From Atherinomorus stipes (taxonomy: Eukaryota; Chordata; Actinopteri; Atheriniformes; Atherinidae): a stretch of DNA of 64,000 nt. The stretch covers positions 1,109,001 to 1,173,000 of the forward strand of contig JALJCO010003012.1 in assembly GCA_023101725.1 (NCBI GenBank). Direction: 5' to 3'. The notes beneath the pieces are model-generated. The model searched no databases, was not told the DNA's origin, and saw only the letters and a program-made list of their open reading frames with translations. Of this stretch, positions 1 through 11,600 are shown piece after piece. Positions within the stretch are counted from its first letter, which is position 1, and the number at the start of each line of letters is the position of its first letter. A program made the translations under genes and the position numbers.

Positions 1-18
1 CAAGAAATTGTTAGCTAC

Positions 19-42
19 CTTAGGCGTTCGGATATGCTCCAT
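19..42 (-). CDS. mtmr6: mtmr6 first coding exon (partial gene)
   Basis: On the minus strand an ATG at 42-40 opens a 24-nt reading frame, MEHIRTPK, followed directly by a GTAGC splice donor (18-14). MEHIRT-K is the start I remember for vertebrate myotubularin-related protein 6, a PI3P/PI(3,5)P2 3-phosphatase of endosomal membranes; the PH-GRAM and phosphatase domains would be in exons to the left of the window. MTMR6 is the head-to-head neighbour of NUP58 in human, and the same arrangement is seen here. Eight residues alone are weak evidence; the donor site and the synteny make the call convincing. The 5' UTR must lie in 43 upward. Confidence 0.85.
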
Positions 43-879
43 TTCTCCGGGTCGAAGCAGCTGTCAGCGCCTTCAAGCGTTTAAACAACACCTTCTTGTA
101 GCATTGATAATTGATTTTCTCAGCTGCAACACTATCCACCTTTACTTTTTTCGGTGGCAGACGATATGTGTTTATTGTCAATTATTTCACTCCTCCATCC
201 GCGTCAAGTTTACCATAATTACATGAACATCGTAGACTCTGTAATGTCAAAACAAAAGCTATGTAGCTACCACGATAAACAATATACAAATTCTGAAATC
301 AAATTGTGCTTAAAACAGCATTAAATAGATAATATTTAGATGGTATTAGATTTTTCAAACACACGAGGACTTACTGACCGAGGCTATAAGCGGAATTGTT
401 CCTTTTATTTTGACAGAAAGACCGGGAGCAATTTTTGGTCTTTTCCGTTTTTTGTGTGTACCGTCAGTCCGAGGTTAATACTTTGCGCATGCGTAAGGCG
501 TCACGGGATCCAAAAACCCCAGTGAATGATGGTAAACGTAGTTGAGAAAAGACTACCCAACATGCACTAGCACTCGGGAAATACCAGGCGGGGAATAAGA
601 AAAGCAGCACCATGCGGAAAGTCTTCCTACAATATTTGACACTGTTAAAAAAGCTAGGAAAGATTTAGTTCAATTGGGAAACATTTGAAGACTGCGGTGA
701 AAACGTGCCGTATTTATTTAGAAGATGATAGACTTTTGTGCAAACATGGTTTGAACAAAGATAAAACCGCCGCTTTGGCCCTCACGCGGACAGGAAGGCT
801 AACTGACGTTTGGACGCTCTATCGCGTTAGCTAAGCTAATTTAGCTTATAAATGTTTAGTGCTTGCCTCTAAGGAGAAA
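43..879. promoter_or_regulatory. bidirectional mtmr6/nup58 promoter
   Basis: This is the 837-bp stretch between the divergent start codons of mtmr6 (minus) and nup58 (plus). It must hold both 5' UTRs and both start sites. It has scattered CpG and no obvious TATA box at a useful distance, as expected for a housekeeping promoter pair. An NRF1-like palindrome lies near its middle. Short open frames here (8-226 and 340-525) look like chance. No repeat was recognised in it. Confidence 0.7.
484..495. promoter_or_regulatory. NRF1-like motif
   Basis: TGCGCATGCGTA matches the NRF1 consensus YGCGCAYGCGCR at 11 of 12 positions. NRF1 sites are common in bidirectional housekeeping promoters, and this one sits about midway between the two start codons. 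Binding is inferred. Confidence 0.5.
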
Positions 880-3800
880 ATGTCTGGCTTTAGTTTTGGA
901 TCGGGGACTCTCGGCTCCACCAACCCAGGTGGTGGATTCACATTTGGGGCTGTTACTAGGTAATTAATTAAACTTTATGTAGCCGACTTGGCTAACGTTA
1001 GCCTAGCTTTACGTTATCATGTATCGATATGTGCTTGACTAGATAATAGTTGACTTGGACTTATTTTTTGTAAAGAACACTAGCTTGTGTGATGGAGATT
1101 TCCGTTTGAAAGTTGATCATCTGCACCTGATAATGGGCTCCATGCATAGCTTCACGACTTTCTGATCTTAAGGTAGCTCCTTTGTTTCCTGTCTTTCATT
1201 ACTGGATGAACTGATTAATCCAGGTGTGTCTGGCCAGTTACTGAGGTCAGGCACACCTGGGTTAATCAGTTCGTCCAGTAATGAAAGAGGGGAAAAAAAG
1301 GAGCCAGGAAGTAGAAGAGTCGTGCATAGAGCCTATTCAGTCTTATTACCAGTTATACATTTTATCAAACAATTTTGACTAATCCTGATCTTCAAGTGCA
1401 GAGAATTGTTATGCCAAAAGCTGTCATTTAATTCTGTTGTGTGTAGTGCGCCTGCAGCCAGTACTGGTGGCTTCGCTTTCGGGGGTGCTCTGGGAACTGC
1501 AGTTGTGACCCCTGCGTCCACCACCACTACCACTCCATCTCTTGGTCTAGGAGGCAGTCTCTTTGGTCAGAAACCAGCAGGTGGGTTTTCTTTTAATACA
1601 CTTGCCTCGAGTAATAATGACATCACACAAGTGAAGCTAGTTTACATGCAAGGCAGTGAAATAAATGTAAATCATCACATGCCTGCTTTTACAGTTTTTT
1701 TTTTTTTTTACCATGTGTTAACCAGTAACTAGATTATTATTCTCTTTCAGGTGCTGCTGCACCCACTACAGGCCTTACATTAGGTATATTTGCATCTTTG
1801 GTTCTACTTTTTTTTTTTTTTTTAAATAATCCCAAGACTTTAACCTCAAATTGATCTAATATAATTGCTCTCAGGTGCCCCAGCTACTTCAGCAACCACA
1901 ACTGGCTTCAGTTTAGCCTTCAGCAAGCCCACTGCTTCAGCAACACCCTTCTCCCTCACCACCACTACCACCCCCTCAACTGCTGGAGCAGGTTTAACAT
2001 TTGGCTCTGTCCTGACATCCATGGCTCCACAGCAGCCTGCAGCCACAGGCTTCACCCTCGGCCTCGGTGGTGCAACAACCTCCACGGTGGGCTCAACATT
2101 ACCATCTTTAGGCACGGGTCTTTTCTCAAGCACTGGGTCTACAGGTAAGATGGTATAACAGGAATGTTTACAGGCTCAGAACCGTTTTAATGCGGTTTAT
2201 TTTTTCCACAATGTTGCTGTTATAGAAGTAGTCTTTTATTTTTCATGGTGTTATGCGGACTTCTTACCTGCATGTCTGCTTGGTGTTGCAGGTTTGGGTC
2301 AGACCACACTCGGAGGAGGCGGCGGTTTAACCTTGGGCTCTCTTTTGGCTACCTCAACAGCTGTAACGGCAGCTCCTGCCCCAAGTATTGGCCTGGGAGG
2401 AGTAGACTTTAGCACATCCTCTGAGAATAAAAGCGACACGTCCTCTGGTGCCAATGCACAGTATGTCCATGTTTATCTGTATGTACATGAATCTTTACAA
2501 AAGAGTAGAGACACTGCTTTCTATCCTGTGAATGTCTACCTTAACAGCAGTGAATCGTCTTTGTTGTTGGAATAGTAATCAAACAACAAATTTATCCTTT
2601 GGTGTTCCTCCTTTTAGGGACAGTAAAGCTTTAAAAGATGAGAATCTGCCTCCAGTTATTTGCCAAGATGTTGAAAATTTCCAGTAAGTATTGTATGTGC
2701 ATCTAATATCACTTGGCTGAATGTTAAGCTTTAGTGTCAGCTCCTTGGTTCCTTTTTTATTGCAGAAAATTTGTAAAGGAGCAGAAGCAAGTTCAGGAGG
2801 ACATCAGCAGAATGTCATCAAAGGCCATTTCTAAAGTCCAAGATGATATTAAGAACCTCAAACAACTTCTCTCTGTCAGTGCCAGTGGTCTTCAGCGCCA
2901 GGCCCTTGCTATTGACAAGCTAAAGTTGGAGACAGCACAGGTAAAAACGGGTTCCATAGTTGTCATGGTTGTAACTGATATTATTTCTAGAGCCCGACCG
3001 ATAGGGGATTTTTGAGGCCGATTCCAATACCGATATTGGGGGCTTTAAAAAACCCGATATCCGATATATTGTCCAATATCCGATGTCAGCCGATATATAT
3101 CAGCCAGGATATTTAAAAAATTAACATGGACATACAGGACATGCATACTGTCTAACTGTAGTCCAATTTAAATTCTTATAATGACCAAAATATGATTTAA
3201 CACTAAGAATCAGAACACTCTAGAATCTGTGATGATGTTTTAGGTGTTGACACAAATTTGTTGCGTTTTCTGCCTTACTGTTTCTGCAGCCCAGGTTAAT
3301 GTTCACACCACAGATGTTGCATCTAACACCTGTTAAATCTTTGTGAAGTGGCTCCACACCTTACTCTTCTCCTCTGCCTGGGAATTAATATATATACATT
3401 AAGTGTATATTAGTAATTAGATTTCAATACTATAGATGACCATTTCAAAATGAAAACAAGTTGCTGCAAACAGCTTACAGTGATAACACAGACTAATGGA
3501 AGGTGTTTTATAAATGATATATTTTTAAAGACTCATTCACGAAAAAACCTTAGAAATATAAATTTGTCATCTTTAAGCTTCAAAAAGTTCCATCTTCCGC
3601 TTAACACAAGGGACTAAACTATATTTAAGAGCAATGTTGCAGCTTTTAAAACATCTAAACAGAATTACAAATAAATACATTATTTGGAGCTTTTTAATTA
3701 GTTTAATGAAAACTTAAACTTTTGAATTTACGAGTCCCAGTAAAACCTGCATGGCATGAAGTATAGAGGGACACAATATAATAATTTTATATTGGATAAC

Positions 3801-5620
3801 AGTGGAGGTGGAAGTTAACAGTTGCATTTAACTCGTTTGTGTCACAAAGAGGCGACTTACACAGCATTTACTGCTGTATAACAGTCTGACATTAGCTAAT
3901 AGTAGAGATGGAGTTAGCAGCTGCATCTTTGTTTATTTCACAAAGGGGCAGCTAGCTCAGTTAAAATGCTAATATGCTCGCTAAAACTAGCGCATTTAAA
4001 ACTCGCCTGCTCTCCTTAATGCGCTCTAACAGTGTGTTTCCACGAGGACGTTTGTTGTCACGAAGCACCAAAGTATAGTAGTTTTAGAAGGTCCCAGCTC
4101 ACCAGGGGTTAACTAAACGTCTGCATCGGTCTGCTCTCCTCTCTGCCTGCATAGCACGTGTGTGTGGGAGGGGGAGTAGGGAGGGGGTGCAGAGAAAGCA
4201 CTGCTCTCTGTAAGGGGAGGGGGAGGAGGCATGGAGCAGCACGAGCAGCTCTCAGGAAGGGAGGGGGGAGAGCAGAAGCGCGCAGCAGAAGTTTCTTTTT
4301 GCCATTTGAAGCAAAACTAGAATTTTCATATCGGCCACATTTTGGCCGATGCCGATTAATGAGCCAGACGCCAAAATCGGCCCGATATATTGGCCGGCCG
4401 ATATATCGGTCGGGCTCTAATTATTTCCACTATCCAGGCCAAACTATTTCAAAGAGGATAGGGGGAAAAGAGTGTGTGTGCTGTTTTAAACTCTCATCCT
4501 CCTCCAATCAATTGTAATGTAACCCTTAAATTTTAAGTGTTAAAAGTGCAAAGATCTGACTTGAGTTGAAACATTTGTCAAACCTCCTTCAACAACAGAC
4601 AGTCGTGACAAATGGCCCTTCAGATGTGAAATAAGCTACAAACAGCTGACTTTTCTCTGTTTTCTGTTCTCAAGGAGCTGAAAAATGCAGACATTGCATT
4701 GCGTACACAGAAAACACCTCCTGGACTTCAGCATGAAAACACAGCTCCCTCAGAGTAAGTGAGCCGTTGAACTACAGTGTCCAAGTAAACGAAAGACAGA
4801 TAAATTGTTAAATATTTTACGTTCGTCTTTCATATTTTAAGCAGTAAAAAGTTTTTTGTTTTGTCATGTTAAGCCAGGATGCATAAAACCAATCTCACTT
4901 TGTTTGTTGTTCAGATATCTGGTTTTATTACTTCATGGATGTTGACATTTAAATCCCTGGATTTTTATTCATCTGTTTCGATGTTCAGTTATTTCCGCAG
5001 CCTAGTGGAGCAATTTGAGGTGCAGCTGCAGCAGTATCGGCAGCAAATAGAAGAGCTGGAAAACCATCTAACTACACAGAGCAGTGGGTCCCACATCACC
5101 CCTCAGGGTAAGAAAATTATTAACTTTAACTACGGTTCTGGTTTATCAGTGTTTCGTTTAAATATACGTTAATGAGTTTGTAATGTGAAACTGCGCATAT
5201 GGCAAACTGTTGATGTCTAGAAACAAAAAGTACATTCAATCTAGAAAATAATATAATCAGGCCTGGGATGATAACAAATTTTGCTGGATGATATATTGTC
5301 CCACATATTATTGACGATAAACAGTATTATTGCTGACTTTACTGAGACCCAAATAACCACTTATGTAATGTTGATATATCATAATAATGCAAGTACATCC
5401 TTTCAAATGCAATAATTAGATTTTCATTTCATAGTGGAATGTCCAGAACCAGAACTTTTAAATATCCTAAATAAACAAAAAAAAATAAAAATAAAATTGA
5501 AAAAGGACTTAGTCTCTGTTAGAAAAATTGCACCAAAAAACCCCCCAATAAACTAGACCCTGTTTCTCCAAAACAGTGAATACAATGGCCTATCCAGTCT
5601 CAAACAAAACTGCACTTTAA

Positions 5621-5653
<33 letters not shown>

Positions 5654-8600
5654 CATTATTACAAAGGATGACGATGTGCTGACTGTCAGGCCGACGGCTC
5701 TACAACTTGGGGCACCCCCACTTCCCCCAGTTGGGAAAACTCAACCGGGTGATTGTGTTTGAAGTAGGGATGGGCGATATGGACTTAAAAAAAAAAAAAG
5801 TATCACGATAATTTCTCTTATTTATCACGGTAACGATAAGTGACGACAAACTATCTACAAAATATTTTGTATTATAAATCTGTCACTAAATTTTGTCTTG
5901 AAAGCCCTACAAAATACTAGAAGCCACTAAACTATATCAATTAAGTTCAAGTAGTACATCTGTATTGCAAAACTGTAGTGACACCAAACAAACATGTCTG
6001 AAATATGAGAGACCAAATTCCACATTTATTCAAACGATGCAAACAGCAAAACTAACTTGGCTTATTAAAAGAACCAAAGTAGTGCAACTGCAAACACAAC
6101 CTGATAAATTGTCATCTCATGATTAAAAACGTTAAATTCAAATTGTTATTGTGGGGAATTTCTTTGACGATATATCGCACACGATAAAATATCGCCCATC
6201 CCTAGTTTGAAGTGGCGATGCAAGTTCGTTGTGTTGCCCCTCTTTTGGCACTACCATTTTTAAACAGTCGGCATGCTAGCGTTTCTGTGTTGATGGTCCC
6301 ACCTTGCTCGTTGAGCTTGAAGCTGAAATATTTCCACACCGGAGCTGTGGCATTTTGCTTTGTGTTTCCATTCTCCTCGAAGCTCTCGTGCATCGGGTCT
6401 GTATGTGTCATTGCGGTTCCGCCTCCTCCCACAGATACAAAGATCCTGAATGACTGACAAGATGCTTCACTCCCTTCATTTAGTTTTACTAAGCCACGAA
6501 CGCGCCCAGGTGCTGAGACCGATGCACAGAGTGAACCCTCTTGTCATCCAGAGTATTTAGAGGAGAGAGACGAGGAAAACGAATATGCATGCACATGGCG
6601 ATATATCGAGGCCGGGAAAGTTATTGACGTCATTTTCATTTATCGTGCGATTAATTGATTTATTGATTATCGTCCCAGGCCTAAATGTAATTTAGAACTA
6701 ATTTTTTGGTTCATTGGCAATTAAAGAATTCAAAATTTGAAGTAATTGTGCTGTGTTGTTTTTCATTTCAGATCTGACTTTGGCCATGCAGAAGTTGTAT
6801 CAAACATTTGTTGCTCAGGCTGCTCAGCTCCAGTCTGTCCATGAGAATGTCAAGGTTTGTTTTTCTTTAATTTCTTTTAGTCATGGGTCAGGCAATGAGC
6901 TTTTACCAAGCTGCTTTTTTTGTATACATCTCTGCTTTGATGTTTTAAGCAAACCTTATGTGACATCTTGTCTTTCTGTTCATATTTCATACAATAGATT
7001 TTGAAGCACCAGTACCTTTCCTACCGCAGAGCCTTCCTGGAAGACTCGACTGATGTCTTTGAGTCCAAACGGGCATCTGACAGGAAATGGCAGAGTGTGC
7101 CGCGAGTCACAACTGGGCCTGCCCCATTCTCCAGCGTGCCCAATGCTGCAGCTGTTGCCATGGCAGCCACGTTGACCCAGCAACAGCAGCCAACTCCAGG
7201 TCTGACTGCCTACAAGTTCTAGAAAGTTCTCCTCCTCTTCACCTTGTTTAAGATAATAAATGATGGAGAGAAGAAACTAAAGTAAACATAAGTTTTGAAA
7301 AAAGACAGGTTGAGTGTTTAATCTATATCTTTGTAGTAAAAAGTTCAAAAGGAGGCAATCATGATTATTGGAAATAATTGAACAACAACAACAAAAAAAA
7401 AACTTAACTGGTGTTAAGCTATCTGTTCTTTCTGTCTTAAAGGAGAGAAAGGGAGATCTGAGAGAAATCTGCTGTGTAATTCTGAAAGGAAACATTTGTG
7501 TTGCCTTACCGTTTTATCTCTGACTCTAATGGTTCAAGGATAAGAGATATTTATCTTAATGCACCCTACAATATTAGAGTGAAAGCTGTGAAACACTCTA
7601 AAGTGCACAACGGGCACCAGACTGGCAGTATTGGTAAGCCAGTACCTTAAACAAATTCCTTCATTTAATTTCTCTCTTTCTCCCTGTCCCCTCTTTGGGT
7701 AGTAGTACTTGTGCGACTGAAAATACTGGGGAAAAAATGATGGAGGAAAGAATGTCAAGCTATCTTATCTTGGATTTTCCAACTGTAGTTGGAGCTGATA
7801 AATCTTATTAGTTAGAATTTTATTTTATTCAAGCAATCCATAAAACGAGCCTACTCTGTTAATGTTATAAAAGCAGAGCTGGCATCAGTAGGTTCCTGCT
7901 GTGATTTAGATCTAAATAACAAATGTATTATTTGAGAAGTCCTGATGAGGTGTGTATGTAGATTTTGTACTATTGAGTTTGGGTGTGCTGTGGGTATTTA
8001 AGGCATAGACATGTTAGATTGTATGCTCCTACTTTCTTACATCCACTTGTCTGGTAAAGGAGCTCTTGTTTATCAGATGCCAAATGGTATCAGCTTAGTT
8101 AAGACTTAAACATGTTTTTACAACAGAATTTATATAAGATAGTGTTGCCGTTGTTTGAAGCTGCAGCTTGTTCAAGGTCTTATCAGTAGTATGCTTAGGA
8201 CAGGATTTAACAAACGAATTATTCCATCAATGTTCAAGATGTGGGAAATGGAAAAAAAACCGTCTCATTTCTTACCAAATCTCATAACTATAACACTTAC
8301 GTTAAATTCTTTATTTATGGTAGGATGATGATGTAACATTTGTCCACATAGTAGTATTACACAGCATAAGTCAGAATTATTGTCTGTTTTTTTTTTTTTT
8401 TTGTTTTTTTTTTCCTGATTTCCTGAGATACACCCAAACAGTGATACTGGCCTTTTACACTAAGATTCAATGCTTAAATGCTTAAGGGCATGTAAGTTCA
8501 GTTTTATAGAAGAGCTAAAATAACTTTGTGTCCATAATATTTGCTATCACATCTCTGAGGTGTTAAAGTTTCAGCCATTTTTGTAGGCTTTGGTTTGTAG

Positions 8601-11600
8601 GCCATTTAATCGGCATATCAGGGCACCAACATATGATGAACAAACTAAGCTATGACCAGTAAGTATATTAGCACGTTTTCTGCCTTTAATTTTCCCATAT
8701 ATTTAATGAAATTTAAAAAAAAAAACTTGAAGCAAAACATGTATATAAACATTTTAAAGGCAACATTATAATTGGGTTAAGCTGTAAAGACAGAAAAGTT
8801 GAAAACTTGAACATGACAACGGAAACGTAAGCTTAAGCCTCACAACTTTCCAATTTCTGCTGCTTTTTCACTTTAGACTGTTATATCTTGTTAGAATAAG
8901 CGCTTAGTTTTGAGTGTAAATATTTGAAAATTCTTCCTTACTGCACAGCCAGACATGTGGAGGCTATTTTGAGTAATTGCTTAACCAATCTGTGTGCCAA
9001 GGAGGGATGAGGCTATTTTACCAGTTCATTGCTTTACCACAATTAACAGAATAAACAAAAAAAAAGCACGTCACAAACAAGCCCTGTTGCCATGACAGGT
9101 ACGATCCATATTTGTGGGAGATGTGCAAACCACCTTGGTGCCTGCTACAGACTTTATTTTAATGTTGCTTTTCATTATTTTTTTTTTTCTACAAAGCCAA
9201 ATCAGTTTCTGATCATTTGTTCATTCGTTGTATTCTGGATGTAGTCTGTTAAATAAGCTACATTACGCCATTTCTGGCCCCAGAAATGGCGTAATGTTAC
9301 ATGATTTTTTTTTTTTTTAATGTTGGCAAGTAAATTAATTAGAACTTCCATCTGTATTGCCAACATAGTGACAGTCTAATATTCTTCGCTAGATTAAGTC
9401 GAATCACAGGTTGTATGTATTTACCTATTTATTTCTATATTATTTTTAATGTGCTTGACTTAGTCCAAACTTGGAATTGCATTTTGGAGAATAGCCAGCA
9501 TTGCAGCAGATTCAACACCTAATGTGCAGCAGGCTTCCACTTACCTCTGGCAGATTGTTGTTTTTACCCATACCTGTCCATGTGCTGGTTGGTTGTTGTT
9601 GGCCTGGCACTGTTGAGACTTGTACTTCTTTGGACAGAAGGTGAAGGGTGCCAAAAGACTCAGGACTACAAATATGAACTATTTAATTGCCTGAACTGTA
9701 GATTTTAATGTAAGAATTTGTCTTTCATTGATCATACTTGATGCTGTTTACCATGTTAATTACGTATTGCTGGCCTAAAGCAGTGTGCTTGGTATTTGTA
9801 TGATATGTGAACAAAAAGCTGAAGTTGACAATTTCTTTGGGAGGATTATTTAGATTGTGGATTGTTAAAAATGACAAATGGTGAGCTTTATCTCATTAAA
9901 AGCTAAAAATGTATTTGGGTTGGTTGGGTTGCAGTGAGGCCATTCCAGTGTTAATTCATGAAAGCTGTTTTCACCTAAGGGCTAAAGTTGGCGTTACAGG
10001 GCTGGTTCGTTTTATTTTCAGTTGATTTCATTAATTAATGTTGAGGGAGTGTTCACAAGTTGTAATTTCCGGAGTTTTTTTTTTTCCCCTCATGGTGATG
10101 GTACTTTATATGGACCATGTCCAAGAGACGCTTTGTTGTTCTGAAAGTGTTTTTACTGTTCACACTAGACTGTGGGTATCAGTATGATGCATTAGTGCCA
10201 AATGAAGGGGGTCAGTGATTGGTGAGGTTTTATTGCCCACGATTTTATGATACAAGCATAGAGTATTGATGCAGATAGTGGTGAGCACATTATCACCCAG
10301 AAAAAATGTAGTTTGTAGGTAGAAACTGGTGTTTGATTGTCTAAGCTAACAAATCATTCATTCATTCTCAAAGGCGCTCTCTGTGAAGAAAGGAAAAAAT
10401 AGCTGTTTTTGACATCTCATTCCTTTGTTAAAAACACTAAACCCTCGTCAGTATTTAATAGTTTTGGATCAAGCCAGATGCCTGAAGGATTTCCATGTTG
10501 TCTAGAGTTTAGGCTTTTGTGAAGATTTTCTTAGATTTCAGATCGTCTTCCACATTTCTTCAGTTAAACTGGCTACGATGACACTGAAAGTTCAGGATGA
10601 TTCATTGTCAGTCAAAGGTCTTTGAATTTGTGGATTGTTGATATTAAGCCACCTTATTACTTCTGTTAAATTATCCTCCATCTGTTTAGTAATAAATGCT
10701 GTATTTTGATAAATGCAGAATTAATCCCGTGTACCTCATATAAGTGAAGGATTTATTTTTATTTTTTTAATTTGTTTTTCTAGATGGGCACATTAACATC
10801 TACAATTAGTCTACGGTGCTTAATTTATGATTATAAATACCATCAAGATTGTTAAAATGATTCACTGAAACTTTTAGCATGGTGTTTTAAGTGTTTGGCT
10901 GCTGTAGACTTTTGAATGTTCCTTTTTTACTTTTTTTTTTTTTCAATCTCTTTGTACCGTACTTTGTTTTTGCCCTTTTGCAAAGTGGTTTTCCTGATGG
11001 GGTTTTTTCAAAAGGTACTAGAATGTTTGAAGAGCATAAACAGGGTTTACATGATGCCTAAATTAGATCATTGCAAACTGCTAACTAGTCACCTTAAGTA
11101 AGGCTTGATCTAACAAAAATTGTAGCCTGTCGTCATCAAATTTACATTCAAAAGGCCGTTCTTATGGAAAATTTGGTCACATTTCACTTCTTCAGGCCAC
11201 TGCTCCATGTAGTGATTTTTCCTTTCTTTTGACCAGTTTACACTGAAACACATCTATAGATGCTAATTTCAACTTTATCTAATCTTTGAGTGTTTTTACT
11301 TGTAAGTGTTTTAAGCATATATCAAATGCCTGTTCAAACAATATATTTAATATATAATATGGTGTGCCTTTTTAAGCTATATACAATAATTGTTTGGTGC
11401 ATTTCTCTTTTTTTTTTTCCACTTTTTTTGAAGCATATGCTAGTTCATTCACTCTCAAATCTTGAAAATTTGGAAACTTGTCAAATGCAGTAGCAGTTAG
11501 TGATTAACATCCAATTCTGTTCTTACCTGTTTGTGTTTTTATGTAAGTGGAATTGCATATAAATTGACAATAAATCAGTTTTTAAACAAAGAAACGTTTG

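Larger units (their letters stand above)
5258..6683. mobile_element. hAT-like element in nup58 intron 9 (outer)
   Basis: The ends read AGGCCTGGGATGATAA at the left and TTATCGTCCCAGGCCT at the right (one mismatch). The flanking 8-mers AATATAAT (5250-5257) and AATGTAAT (6684-6691) match at 7 of 8. The body contains an (ATT)n tract and a second hAT-like element (5765-6204) inserted later. No transposase frame seen. Confidence 0.75.

Noticed and set aside
9261..9296. microRNA precursor
   Set aside because: The stem is only 17 bp with a 2-nt loop, too short for a miRNA hairpin.
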